From the NCBI GenBank assembly GCA_020831525.1, contig JAFIGH010000006.1, forward strand, positions 40,816 through 104,815: a stretch of DNA of 64,000 bases, given 5' to 3'. This document shows, one piece after another, positions 56,467 to 64,000 of the stretch. The stretch's first letter is position 1; every line of letters starts with the position of its first letter. Below the pieces are notes generated by a model, which ran no database searches, was not told the DNA's origin, and saw only the letters and a program-made list of their open reading frames with translations. The translations under genes and the position numbers were made by a program. The stretch is from Opitutales bacterium (lineage in GTDB: Bacteria; Verrucomicrobiota; Verrucomicrobiia; Opitutales; Oceanipulchritudinaceae).

Positions 56467-58398
56467 ATGACCCCGTATTTGACCCGCCCCTATCTGGATT
56501 CGGTCCCCGCCGGTCCCGGAATAATTGTTGCCGCGCCCGGCGGCGGAAGTGACGATGCTCCTGCGCTGCAGCGTTGCATCGACGCTGCCGCGGAGGCACG
56601 CAACGGGGGCATTGTGTTTGTCCGCGGCGGGGAATACCGGATCGGGCGGACCCTCAATGTATGGCGCGGGGTCCGCCTGATCGGCGCAGGCTCAGGGCGG
56701 GCGACGTTCACGTGGACCGGCCCTTCGGCGGGCTCAGGACAAGGGCGCGTATATCTGCTGCACTTCCGTAATTTCCGTGAAGATCCTGAGGCGGACGCGG
56801 ACAACACGACGTTTTTCTCGGGTGCGTTCGGGATTGATTTTTTTGTTGCGGAAGGATCTCCGGGGGTGGCGGCGGTGCGGTTCCGCGTTGCGCAGCACTC
56901 GGTTCTACGGCAGTGCGGGTTTTTCGCGGGGCCGGATTCGGTGGCGGTGGAGGCTGCGGGGCATTTGATCGAGGAATGTCATTTCGTCGGCGGTGCGACG
57001 GGGGTTCTCACGGGGCGTACCTCGGCGAGTTGGCCGCTGTGTCTGCGGCGTTGTCTCTTCGAAGGGCAGACGGAGGCGGCGGTGGCGAGCGCGCGGGCCG
57101 GTGTGACGGCGGAGGGTTGTGTCTTCCGGGCGCAGCGGCGGGTCTTTGCGCCATACCCGGACGCACCTTGCGACGTGGAGTGGCTCTTCGCGCGGGGTTG
57201 CCGCTTCGAGAATGTATCCGCGGCAGTGGTGGAGCGGGATTCGCCCGTTCCTTTGGAGACGGCGGTGACGATGGAAGAATCCGCGGCGTTGGACGTGGCT
57301 GTCCTCTTACGAATGGGCGCGGAGACGGTTGGGGTGCCCGCGGAAAGGGTCTACGTGCGTTCGCTCCGCCACGGTTGCCACGTCCGTGAAGGCGTCGGTC
57401 AGGAGGGGGCGGAACCGCTCGCGGATGTGCGCACTGAGGCCGACTTTGCGCCGCTTCCGAAGCGGATCGTGGATCCGCTTGCAGGCGGTCCCGAGGTGCT
57501 ACCGTCCGTCGCGGGGTGGCGCGATGTCCTCGGAGACGGCGCGCGAGGCGACGGTGTGTGCGACGACACCGCCGCCTTGCAGGCCGCCGTCGATGCGGCG
57601 CGCGTGGTGTACCTGCCCGTCGGTGAATACCGACTCACGCAGCCCTTGCGGCTGCGTGCGGAGTCTGTGTTGCTCGGGCTTCATCCCGGTCGGACGCAGC
57701 TGGTGCTGCGACCGGGCACGACGGCCTTCGCGGAGGCTTCGGCTCCGTGCGCGCTGCTTGAGACTGACACAGGCGGCGCTTGTGTCGTGCGCGGCGTGGG
57801 CCTGCGTACGGGTGATCATCCCGGCGCAGTGGGCGTCCGGTGGCGGGCCGGCCCTGCCTCGCTCTGCGAGGATTTGTATTTCCACGCGCCGTTCCGCGGC
57901 CGCGACCCCGCGCGTGAACGCAGCGGGCATAGCCTGTGGATCACGGACGGAGGTGCGGGGGAGTTCCGCAATATCTGGAGTGCCGACGTTGCGGCGGAAT
58001 CGGGATTGTGTATTGAGGAGACGGCGGGTCCGGTGCGCGGACTGATGCTCAGCATTGAGCACCACCGGGAGCGGGAGGTTTGGTTGCGCCGCGCGTGCAA
58101 TGTCGACCTCACCGCGCTGCAAACGGAGGAGAACGACCTCAGTCCGCATACGGTTGCCGTAGTGACGGAGGATTGCTCCGGCGTGCGCATCGCAAACGGG
58201 TTTTTCTATCGTGTCCGTTCATTGGATACGCCGCCGGCGCAAGCGGTGCTCGTGCGTTCGGGCCGCGACCTCGTCTTCGACAATATCCACGTCTTCTCGT
58301 GGGGCCCGCACCCGTTCGTCAATGCCCTGCTGGACGAGCCCACAGGCCGCTTCGTGCGGCACCGCGATTTTGTCCGCCTGCGCCTCCGCGCGGATTAA
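56467..58398 (+). CDS. double pectate-lyase-fold (GH55-like) protein
   Basis: 643 residues. Two copies of the pectate-lyase-superfamily start: GGGSDDAPALQRCIDAA near residue 25 and GDGVCDDTAALQAAVDAA near 360, each leading into a right-handed beta-helix, the layout of GH55-like enzymes. No signal peptide is visible, so it is either cytoplasmic or exported otherwise. Probably a glycan-active enzyme; substrate unknown. Start ATG 56467 gives an immediate TRPYLDSVPAGPG. Confidence 0.75.
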   Translation: MTPYLTRPYLDSVPAGPGIIVAAPGGGSDDAPALQRCIDAAAEARNGGIVFVRGGEYRIGRTLNVWRGVRLIGAGSGRATFTWTGPSAGSGQGRVYLLHFRNFREDPEADADNTTFFSGAFGIDFFVAEGSPGVAAVRFRVAQHSVLRQCGFFAGPDSVAVEAAGHLIEECHFVGGATGVLTGRTSASWPLCLRRCLFEGQTEAAVASARAGVTAEGCVFRAQRRVFAPYPDAPCDVEWLFARGCRFENVSAAVVERDSPVPLETAVTMEESAALDVAVLLRMGAETVGVPAERVYVRSLRHGCHVREGVGQEGAEPLADVRTEADFAPLPKRIVDPLAGGPEVLPSVAGWRDVLGDGARGDGVCDDTAALQAAVDAARVVYLPVGEYRLTQPLRLRAESVLLGLHPGRTQLVLRPGTTAFAEASAPCALLETDTGGACVVRGVGLRTGDHPGAVGVRWRAGPASLCEDLYFHAPFRGRDPARERSGHSLWITDGGAGEFRNIWSADVAAESGLCIEETAGPVRGLMLSIEHHREREVWLRRACNVDLTALQTEENDLSPHTVAVVTEDCSGVRIANGFFYRVRSLDTPPAQAVLVRSGRDLVFDNIHVFSWGPHPFVNALLDEPTGRFVRHRDFVRLRLRAD

Positions 58399-58434
58399 GC
58401 GTGATTTTTCCGCCGGGTGTGGTAATGTTGCCTT

Positions 58435-59847
58435 ATGTCCCGAGGAACCTTCTTCCAAAGTGTATCAAAATACTTCGACCGCGCTGCGTCGCATACCAAA
58501 CTCAAGCCCGGTATGCTCAAGCAGGTGAAAGCCTGTAATTCGATCTACCGCATGCGCTTTCCCGTGCGGGAGGACAACGGCGAGATCAAAGTGGTGGAGG
58601 CCTTCCGCGCCGAGCACAGCCACCACCGCCTGCCGACAAAAGGCGGCATCCGTTTCAGCAAGCATGTCAGTCTCGACGAAACCATAGCGCTCGCCGCGCT
58701 CATGACATACAAGTGCGCTATTGTCGGTGTGCCCTTCGGCGGGGCCAAGGGGGGTGTGCGCATCGACCCGCTGCGTATTTCGAGCGGTTTCCGCGAGCGC
58801 GTCATCCGCCGCTACACGGCGGAGTTGCTGCGCAAGAACTTCATCGGCCCCGATATCGACGTGCCCGCTCCGGATTACGGCACAGGCGAGCGCGAGATGG
58901 GGCTCATCGCCGACACCTACAAAAACCTCCGCATGAACGAGCCGTATCCCTACGCCTGCGTCACGGGCAAGCCCCTCTCCATGCAGGGCATTCCCGGCCG
59001 CACGCAGGCAACGGGCCTTGGCGTCTTCTACGGCATCCGCGTGTGCATGGAACAGGCGGAGGACATGCGCGCGCTCGGACTCAAACCCGGTGTCGCCGGC
59101 AAACGCGTCATCGTGCAGGGGCTCGGCAACGTCGGCTACCACGCGGCGCACTTTCTGCAAACGCAGGGTGAAGGCGTCATCACCGGTATCATCGAGCGCG
59201 AGGGGGCTCTTTATGCCGAAGACGGTCTCGATGTCGGGAGCGTCTTCAAGCACCGCCGTGAGACCGGTTCGCTTGAGGGCTACGCCGGGGCGGCCTTTTC
59301 CGCCGACAGCAGGGCTGCGCTCGAATGGGACTGCGACGTGCTCATTCCCGCCGCCCTTGAGAACCAGATTACGGCGGAGAACGCCGCCCGCATCAAGGCC
59401 CGGATCATCGCCGAGGCCGCAAACGGCCCGGTCGATCATGAGGCCGAAACCATTCTCCAGCAGCGCGGTGTGTTCATGATTCCCGACATCTACCTCAACG
59501 CCGGAGGCGTCACCGTTTCCTACTTCGAGTGGCTCAAGAACAAGGCGGGTGTCAGCTTCGACCGTCTACTTTCCCGCCACGAGGAACTCGCCAAAATCCA
59601 ACTGGTCGAAACCATCGAGTCGCTCACGGGCAAGAGTATCCCCAAGGAAGTGCGCATGCAGCTCCTCCACCGCTCCAACGAGGAGGACATGGTTATCGCC
59701 GCCCTTGACCAAACGATGATGGTTGCCTATTCGCAAATCCATGATCGCTGGAGAAGACGTGCGCTCCCCGACCTGCGCACAGCCGCCCTTCTTCTCGGTA
59801 TCGAACGCGTTGCCGAGAGCTATTCTCACCACGGGATCTTTCCGTGA
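58435..59847 (+). CDS. Glu/Leu/Phe/Val dehydrogenase family (glutamate dehydrogenase)
   Basis: 470 residues. Substrate and catalytic region LPTKGGIRFSKHVSLDE, VPFGGAKGGVRIDP and PDIDVPAPDYGTGEREMG; NAD(P) Rossmann VIVQGLGNVGYHAAHFLQ. Likely converts glutamate to 2-oxoglutarate and ammonia (or the reverse). The C-terminus after about 400 is longer than in classic GdhA. It lies 36 bases after the pectate-lyase-like gene. Complements the gltB route in the same window. Confidence 0.92.
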   Translation: MSRGTFFQSVSKYFDRAASHTKLKPGMLKQVKACNSIYRMRFPVREDNGEIKVVEAFRAEHSHHRLPTKGGIRFSKHVSLDETIALAALMTYKCAIVGVPFGGAKGGVRIDPLRISSGFRERVIRRYTAELLRKNFIGPDIDVPAPDYGTGEREMGLIADTYKNLRMNEPYPYACVTGKPLSMQGIPGRTQATGLGVFYGIRVCMEQAEDMRALGLKPGVAGKRVIVQGLGNVGYHAAHFLQTQGEGVITGIIEREGALYAEDGLDVGSVFKHRRETGSLEGYAGAAFSADSRAALEWDCDVLIPAALENQITAENAARIKARIIAEAANGPVDHEAETILQQRGVFMIPDIYLNAGGVTVSYFEWLKNKAGVSFDRLLSRHEELAKIQLVETIESLTGKSIPKEVRMQLLHRSNEEDMVIAALDQTMMVAYSQIHDRWRRRALPDLRTAALLLGIERVAESYSHHGIFP

Positions 59848-59988
59848 GGCGCGGGGCGGCGCCGTAATGGTGCCGATACCGGCGGGGAACCTATGATTGC
59901 GGGCTCCCGCGCGGCCTGGGCCAGGCGCGAGGATGGGGGTCGGCTGCCGAGCCTCAAATCAACCCATGGCATTCGCTGCCCACGACCT

Positions 59989-60237
59989 TCACGCCTCTTC
60001 CGCGGCGCGCAGGCGCTCGACGAACACGGCGTCTTCGTGCGTCACTTTGCCGCGGGCGCGGTGGCGTTCGATGGTTTCAAGGAGGTCGTCCCAGTCGGCG
60101 GATTCGGGGGTGTAGGGCTCGGTACCGCTCATGCGGGAGCGGCGGATGGTCCAGCGCGTTTTTCCGCGTTTGAGTTCGAAGTTGATGTGGACGCGGTTTC
60201 CGTCCTCGTCCTTGCGGTTCCAGCCGAGTGAGATCAT
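59989..60237 (-). CDS. 82-residue hypothetical protein coupled to pyrF
   Basis: Starts MISLGWNRKDEDGNRVHINF, contains ELKRGKTRWTIRRSRM and a helical C-terminus (DWDDLLETIERHRARGKVTHEDAVF). ATG 60237 overlaps the pyrF stop (ATGA), so it is translated from the pyrF transcript. Mixed-charge, probably one alpha/beta domain; no family recognised. Easy to miss because the frame is open far upstream through pyrF. Confidence 0.65.
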   Translation of the reverse strand: MISLGWNRKDEDGNRVHINFELKRGKTRWTIRRSRMSGTEPYTPESADWDDLLETIERHRARGKVTHEDAVFVERLRAAEEA

Positions 60238-61052
60238 GGGCGGAGAGCGTTGATTTGGTCGTTGAGGGCACGCGCGGCGTCGGCGGCCCGGTGCGCGAAG
60301 TCGCTTCCGGACCCTGCGTGGATGATGGAGCGGGAGGCGTTGATGAGCATTCCCGAGCCGCGGGCGTCGAGTCCGGCGCGGAGCGTCGCTTCGAGATTGC
60401 CGCCTTGTGTGCCGATACCCGGAACAAGAAGAGGAAGGTCCGGCGCGAGGGCGCGCACGCCCTCGATCTCGGCGGGATAGGTCGCTCCGACAACAAGGCC
60501 GGCATTGCCATGTGCATTCCAGTCGGTGGCGGCGCGGCGGGCGACCTCTTCGAAGAGTCGGCGGCCGCCGTCGATCCGGAGATTCTGGAATTCGTCGGAC
60601 CCCGGGTTGGACGTTTTGCAGAGAACGAAGACCCCGTGCGCGGGATCGCATGTGAAGGGATCGAGGGTGTCGCCGCCCATGTAGGGATTGACGGTGACGG
60701 CGTCGGCGGCGTGAACCTCGAAGGCCTCGCGTGCGTAGAAGGCCGCCGTCGAGCCGATGTCGCCGCGTTTCGCGTCTAGGATTAGGAGGCGGTCCGGATG
60801 TGCCTCGCGGATGTAGCGGCAGAGGGCGCGCAGTTCGTCGGTGCGGCCCTGCCCGGCGAAGTGTGCGAACTGCGGCTTGAAGGCGGCGCAGTAGGGGGCC
60901 GCGGCATCGGCAATGGCTTTGCCGAAGGCGAAAAAGGGCTGCTCCGCCGCGTGGAGTGGTTCGGGCAGGCGCGCGGCGTCCGGGTCGAGGCCGACGCAGA
61001 GGAGGGAACCGCTGGAGGTCCATGCGGTCTGTAGACGTTCTCGATAAGTCAT
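60234..61052 (-). CDS. pyrF: orotidine 5'-phosphate decarboxylase
   Basis: 272 residues, type 2 OMP decarboxylase. LLCVGLDPDAARLP, ILDAKRGDIGSTAAFY (catalytic Asp/Lys/Asp), VTVNPYMGGDTLDPF, VPGIGTQGGNLEATL and INASRSIIHAG. Last step of UMP synthesis. ATG 61052 chosen as the family starts MTYRERLQTAW; the open frame extends upstream into the divergent hydrolase promoter. Confidence 0.95.
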   Translation of the reverse strand: MTYRERLQTAWTSSGSLLCVGLDPDAARLPEPLHAAEQPFFAFGKAIADAAAPYCAAFKPQFAHFAGQGRTDELRALCRYIREAHPDRLLILDAKRGDIGSTAAFYAREAFEVHAADAVTVNPYMGGDTLDPFTCDPAHGVFVLCKTSNPGSDEFQNLRIDGGRRLFEEVARRAATDWNAHGNAGLVVGATYPAEIEGVRALAPDLPLLVPGIGTQGGNLEATLRAGLDARGSGMLINASRSIIHAGSGSDFAHRAADAARALNDQINALRP

Positions 61053-61132
61053 GACGGCACTGTAGGGTTGTGCGCGCAGAAAGGGGAAGTCTTGAATTGC
61101 AGCGCGGCGCGATGCCGGACAAGAACGGTGGA

Positions 61133-62332
61133 ATGAAAACAGTATCGTCCTTACTTTTCGCATTCGCCGTATCCGCGGCATGGGGTGGTGTGCCTGCGGA
61201 GTGGACGCACCGGTTGGCGGTAGAGGCGGAGGGGCGGGCCGGTGTGGCGCATTTTTGGGTGCCGGAGGGGAGCGAAGCATTACAGGGCCTGCTCATAGGC
61301 AAGGACAATCTTGCGGAGGTCGCGATGACAGCTGACCCGCGGGTGCGCGATTTGTGCCGCGAGCTTGGATGGGGAATCGTGTTTTTGCGGCCCGCTGTCT
61401 TCGGGCTGAGGTTCGACATCGACGCGGGCGACGACGGGCTGTTCACAGAGATTCTCCAAGACCTCGGGGCAATGTCCGGTGTCGACAGCATGGAGGAGTT
61501 GCCGTTCGCCGTCTTCGGCCATTCGGCTTCGGGGCCTTGGGCGCAGCAGGTCGCCTATGCCTTTCCCGAGCGAGTTGTCGCGGTGGTCCACTACAAGAGC
61601 GGAAATCTTCTGCGGTATCGTCCCGCATGGCGCGGGGGAACCATCTCCGAAGTTCCGTTTCTTGTCATGACCGGCGAGTTCGAGGAGTTCGGCCCGGACG
61701 GTCCTCTCGATTCGGGTGAATCGATGGAGAGGCAGTGGTACGCGGCGCGGGATGACTTGCGTTCCCTCCGCGCGGAGGGCTACCGCGCGGCGCAGGCAGT
61801 TCTTCCCGGCGAAGGGCACTTCGGCTGGAGCGAGGCGGCGGCGCGGGTCATGACCGGGTATCTCCGTGATGCATGGGCATGGCGGCAGGCGGGTGGGGCG
61901 GAGCGGGAGTTGCTCGCGCGCGGCTTGCCCTCGGACCCAAAGTGCGGTGAAAGCGATGTTGTGGATTGGTGGATCCCCGGTCCGCGTGCGGAAGCGGTAT
62001 GGCAGGAGATCCTCTCCGATTATGGCGGGCGCGACCAAGCCGTCCGGTTTGAGCACAGTGCGGGTGATAGTGCCGAGTGGGACCGGATCACCGGTGGGTG
62101 GAGTGAAGGGGGGACGCGGCTCACTGTATCGGCGACAGCGGAATCGGGGGGTGAGGTGATCTACCGCCTCCAGCGCGGGCCCGCGCGTCAGACGGGTCCG
62201 GCTGAATTCACGGTCGACCCGGATCTGCTCGGCAGGCCCGGCTACGGGAGTGTTTTGCGTATAATCGCTGTCCAACGAGGCGACAGTGAATGGCGGCGCT
62301 CGGAACGTGCGGCCCGCGCCGAGGTACCATGA
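61133..62332 (+). CDS. secreted alpha/beta hydrolase-like protein
   Basis: 399 residues. Signal peptide MKTVSSLLFAFAVSAAWGG, then an alpha/beta hydrolase core: nucleophile elbow VFGHSASGPWAQQVAYAFP (Ser in GHSAS) and a histidine candidate in LPGEGHFGW. The last 110 residues are a separate beta-rich domain ending VLRIIAVQRGDSEWRR. Exported enzyme of unknown substrate. Divergent from pyrF (80-base gap). Confidence 0.8.
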   Translation: MKTVSSLLFAFAVSAAWGGVPAEWTHRLAVEAEGRAGVAHFWVPEGSEALQGLLIGKDNLAEVAMTADPRVRDLCRELGWGIVFLRPAVFGLRFDIDAGDDGLFTEILQDLGAMSGVDSMEELPFAVFGHSASGPWAQQVAYAFPERVVAVVHYKSGNLLRYRPAWRGGTISEVPFLVMTGEFEEFGPDGPLDSGESMERQWYAARDDLRSLRAEGYRAAQAVLPGEGHFGWSEAAARVMTGYLRDAWAWRQAGGAERELLARGLPSDPKCGESDVVDWWIPGPRAEAVWQEILSDYGGRDQAVRFEHSAGDSAEWDRITGGWSEGGTRLTVSATAESGGEVIYRLQRGPARQTGPAEFTVDPDLLGRPGYGSVLRIIAVQRGDSEWRRSERAARAEVP

Positions 62333-62437
62333 GTTGGCTCGTATCGTTTCGCATAGAAGGCATTACCGCTGTGCGACAAGGCCGGGATGTGGAATGTGAA
62401 CGAGCGTGCGCCGCGCCGCCTTTATTTTGCGTGCAGT

Positions 62438-62959
62438 TTACACCACGTAGGACCAGAGGATGCGGCGGGAGCGGGCGTCGAGGGTTTCGAGGTCGGGGAT
62501 GACGAAGAGGTCGCCGCCGAGGTCGCGGAAGACAATGCGTCCGTCGTCGAGGCGGTCGGGCCAGTCGTCGGTTTTTGTGCAAAAGGTACGGTCGCCTTGG
62601 GCGGTGCGCACGCGCCAGACGCGCAACTCGAAGTCGGTCTCCACTTGGTGCACGCTCTCGATCTCGAAGGTGAACCGCGTGTCGGCGAGCGCGCCGAGGA
62701 GGGCCTCGCGCGACTCCTCCGGCAGCTCCTCCGGGTCGGCGACGAGGGCGTGTTCGTTGTTCTCTTCGTCGCGCAGGGAGAGAAACCTGTTGGCGAGGGT
62801 CCACGGGAAGCAGGGGCGGATGAGGACGGGCTTCCATGCTCCGTTTTCGGTGAGGAAGAAGAGTCGCCCGTCGTCGCCGCGGCGCAGGCGCGGAGCGGCT
62901 TCGGCGCGGTCGCCGGTGGACGGAGAATCGTTTTTCGGCTGTGTATTTACGTGGCTCAT
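62438..62959 (-). CDS. DUF1854 family protein
   Basis: 173 residues. Central PCFPWTLANRFLSLRDEENNEHALVADPEEL and C-terminal RIVFRDLGGDLFVIPDLETLDARSRRILWSYV match DUF1854. Members pair with an ABC exporter; I recall the family being described as associated with cyanophycin metabolism. Its ATG overlaps the stop of the ABC gene, supporting a functional pair. No cyanophycin synthetase is in the window. Confidence 0.85.
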   Translation of the reverse strand: MSHVNTQPKNDSPSTGDRAEAAPRLRRGDDGRLFFLTENGAWKPVLIRPCFPWTLANRFLSLRDEENNEHALVADPEELPEESREALLGALADTRFTFEIESVHQVETDFELRVWRVRTAQGDRTFCTKTDDWPDRLDDGRIVFRDLGGDLFVIPDLETLDARSRRILWSYVV

Positions 62960-64000
62960 ACGGCGTACATTTCGTGGAGTTCGCGCTGTGCGTTGTGCAG
63001 CTTGTGGTAGAGGCCGTCCGGCTTGCGCAGGAGTTCCTCGTGGGTTCCCATTTCGACGATCCGTCCGTCTTTCATAACGAAGAGGCGGGTGGCTTTGCTG
63101 AGGGTGCTGAGGCGGTGGGCGATGGCGATGACGGTACGACCGGCGACAAGGCGGTCGATGGCTTCCTGGATTTTGCGTTCGGTCTCGGTGTCGACGGAAC
63201 TGGTGGCTTCGTCGAGGATGAGAATACGTGGGTTGTGGAGGACGGCGCGCGCTATGGAGACACGCTGCCGCTCGCCGCCGCTGAGGTTATGGCCGCGTTC
63301 GCCCACGATGGTGTCGTAGCCGTGGGAGAGTTTGCAGATGAAGTCGTGGGCATTGGCCGCGCGCGCCGCCGCGATGGCCTGTTCTTCCGTCGCCCCGCGC
63401 ATGCCGTAGCGGATGTTTTCGAGGATGCTTCCGTGGAAGAGGTAGGGATCCTGCATGACCATGCCGATCTGCGAACGGAAGAGCCCGAGGTCGAGGTCGC
63501 GGATGTCGTGCCCGTCCACGCGGATTTGCCCGGAGTTGGTGTCGTAGAAGCGCGCGATGAGGTTGACGACGGTCGTCTTGCCCGCGCCGGAGGGGCCGAC
63601 GAGGCCGATCATTTCGCCGGGGTTCACCTCAAAGGAGACCCCCTTGATGATCTGGCGTACGGGATCGTACCCAAACGTCACGTTGTCGAAGACAATGTGG
63701 CCGTGCACGGGCTTGAGGGCGACGGCTTCGGCGGCGTCCTTCTCGCGGATTTCGGGCTCGGTATCGAGGATTTCGAAAACGCGCTGTGCCGAACTGATGG
63801 AGCGGTTGATCATGCGCGTGAGAAAACCGAATTGCTCGAGCGGCATGACAAACATGCCCATGTAGAAGAGAAAGGCGACGAACTCGCCCGCCGTCATCGG
63901 GTTGTAGCCGGGCACTTCGAGCATGCGCGGCAGAGCGAAGACCCACGGTCCTTCGTGGATTTTCGTGGAAAAGGGCTTTCCTGGCGTGCGGGGTGATGGA
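62956..64000 (-). CDS. ABC exporter (fused membrane and ATPase), partial
   Basis: Open to the window end, so the N-terminus is missing. Visible: end of the membrane domain (TAGEFVAFLFYMGMFVMPLEQFG), then the NBD with Walker A LVGPSGAGKTT, LSGGERQRVSIARAVL, Walker B ILILDEATSSVD and the switch His in AIAHRLSTL. MsbA/HlyB-type heterolipid or peptide exporter. Overlaps the DUF1854 gene by ATGA. Confidence 0.9.
   Translation of the reverse strand, partial: PSPRTPGKPFSTKIHEGPWVFALPRMLEVPGYNPMTAGEFVAFLFYMGMFVMPLEQFGFLTRMINRSISSAQRVFEILDTEPEIREKDAAEAVALKPVHGHIVFDNVTFGYDPVRQIIKGVSFEVNPGEMIGLVGPSGAGKTTVVNLIARFYDTNSGQIRVDGHDIRDLDLGLFRSQIGMVMQDPYLFHGSILENIRYGMRGATEEQAIAAARAANAHDFICKLSHGYDTIVGERGHNLSGGERQRVSIARAVLHNPRILILDEATSSVDTETERKIQEAIDRLVAGRTVIAIAHRLSTLSKATRLFVMKDGRIVEMGTHEELLRKPDGLYHKLHNAQRELHEMYAV

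Overview
This is a GC-rich, gene-dense bacterial chromosome segment. Many neighbouring genes overlap by ATGA, which implies tight operons. The gene mix suggests Verrucomicrobiota, probably the Opitutales/Puniceicoccales side: menaquinone genes, type IV pilus/type II secretion ATPases, an 84-residue 2Fe-2S ferredoxin, large Y1/HUH REP-associated transposases, a DUF1854/ABC pair and an AsmA-like protein before tilS-ftsH. That placement is inference from gene families; there is no rRNA in the window.

Layout. 1-2532: a MacAB-type efflux operon (adaptor end, ATPase, permease), then a convergent rhomboid protease. 3470-7661 (minus strand): a four-gene operon of papain/C39-like peptidase, RLAN-ATP-grasp ligase, GCS2-type carboxylate-amine ligase and N-formylglutamate amidohydrolase-like enzyme. 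I read this as a peptide or amide-bond metabolic system and consider it the most interesting block. 7799-8677: a secreted proline-rich protein. 8971-13349: menC-menE, a sugar aminotransferase and a nucleotidyltransferase. 13431-17193: trpD-glmM-TPR. 17393-24237: a mixed block with a SnoaL-like protein, a less GC-rich unknown, an SDR-like domain fused to a histone-like basic tail, an ACT protein, a cupin and a subtilase.

24263-27246: a RAYT transposase, a LysR regulator and a divergent YggS-type PLP protein. 27340-33805: AsmA-like protein, tilS and ftsH. 34031-34366: a CGWS glutaredoxin. 34606-41148: gltB followed directly by a CysJ-type diflavin reductase, with no gltD in view. 41218-43971: an S2P-type protease and a divergent NtrC-type regulator, then a tRNA with anticodon CAT. 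44150-47701: a repeated inverted-repeat motif, small and transport genes, a lipoprotein phosphatase and a second RAYT.

47784-54078: a pilus/secretion operon (GspE/PilB, PilT, second GspE/PilB, GspF) ending in a one-domain asparaginase. 54171-55147: ferredoxin and rsmE. 55465-58398: a possible 31-codon leader ORF, an EEP phosphatase and a double pectate-lyase-fold protein. 58435-62332: glutamate dehydrogenase, pyrF with a coupled 82-residue protein, and a secreted alpha/beta hydrolase. 62438-64000: a DUF1854 protein coupled to an ABC exporter cut by the window end.

Nitrogen and glutamate metabolism recurs (gltB, gdh, GCS2, FGase, asparaginase domain, DUF1854/ABC, NtrC), but only local operons, not one regulon, can be supported from sequence. 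No CRISPR array, prophage, complete insertion sequence or replication origin was seen.
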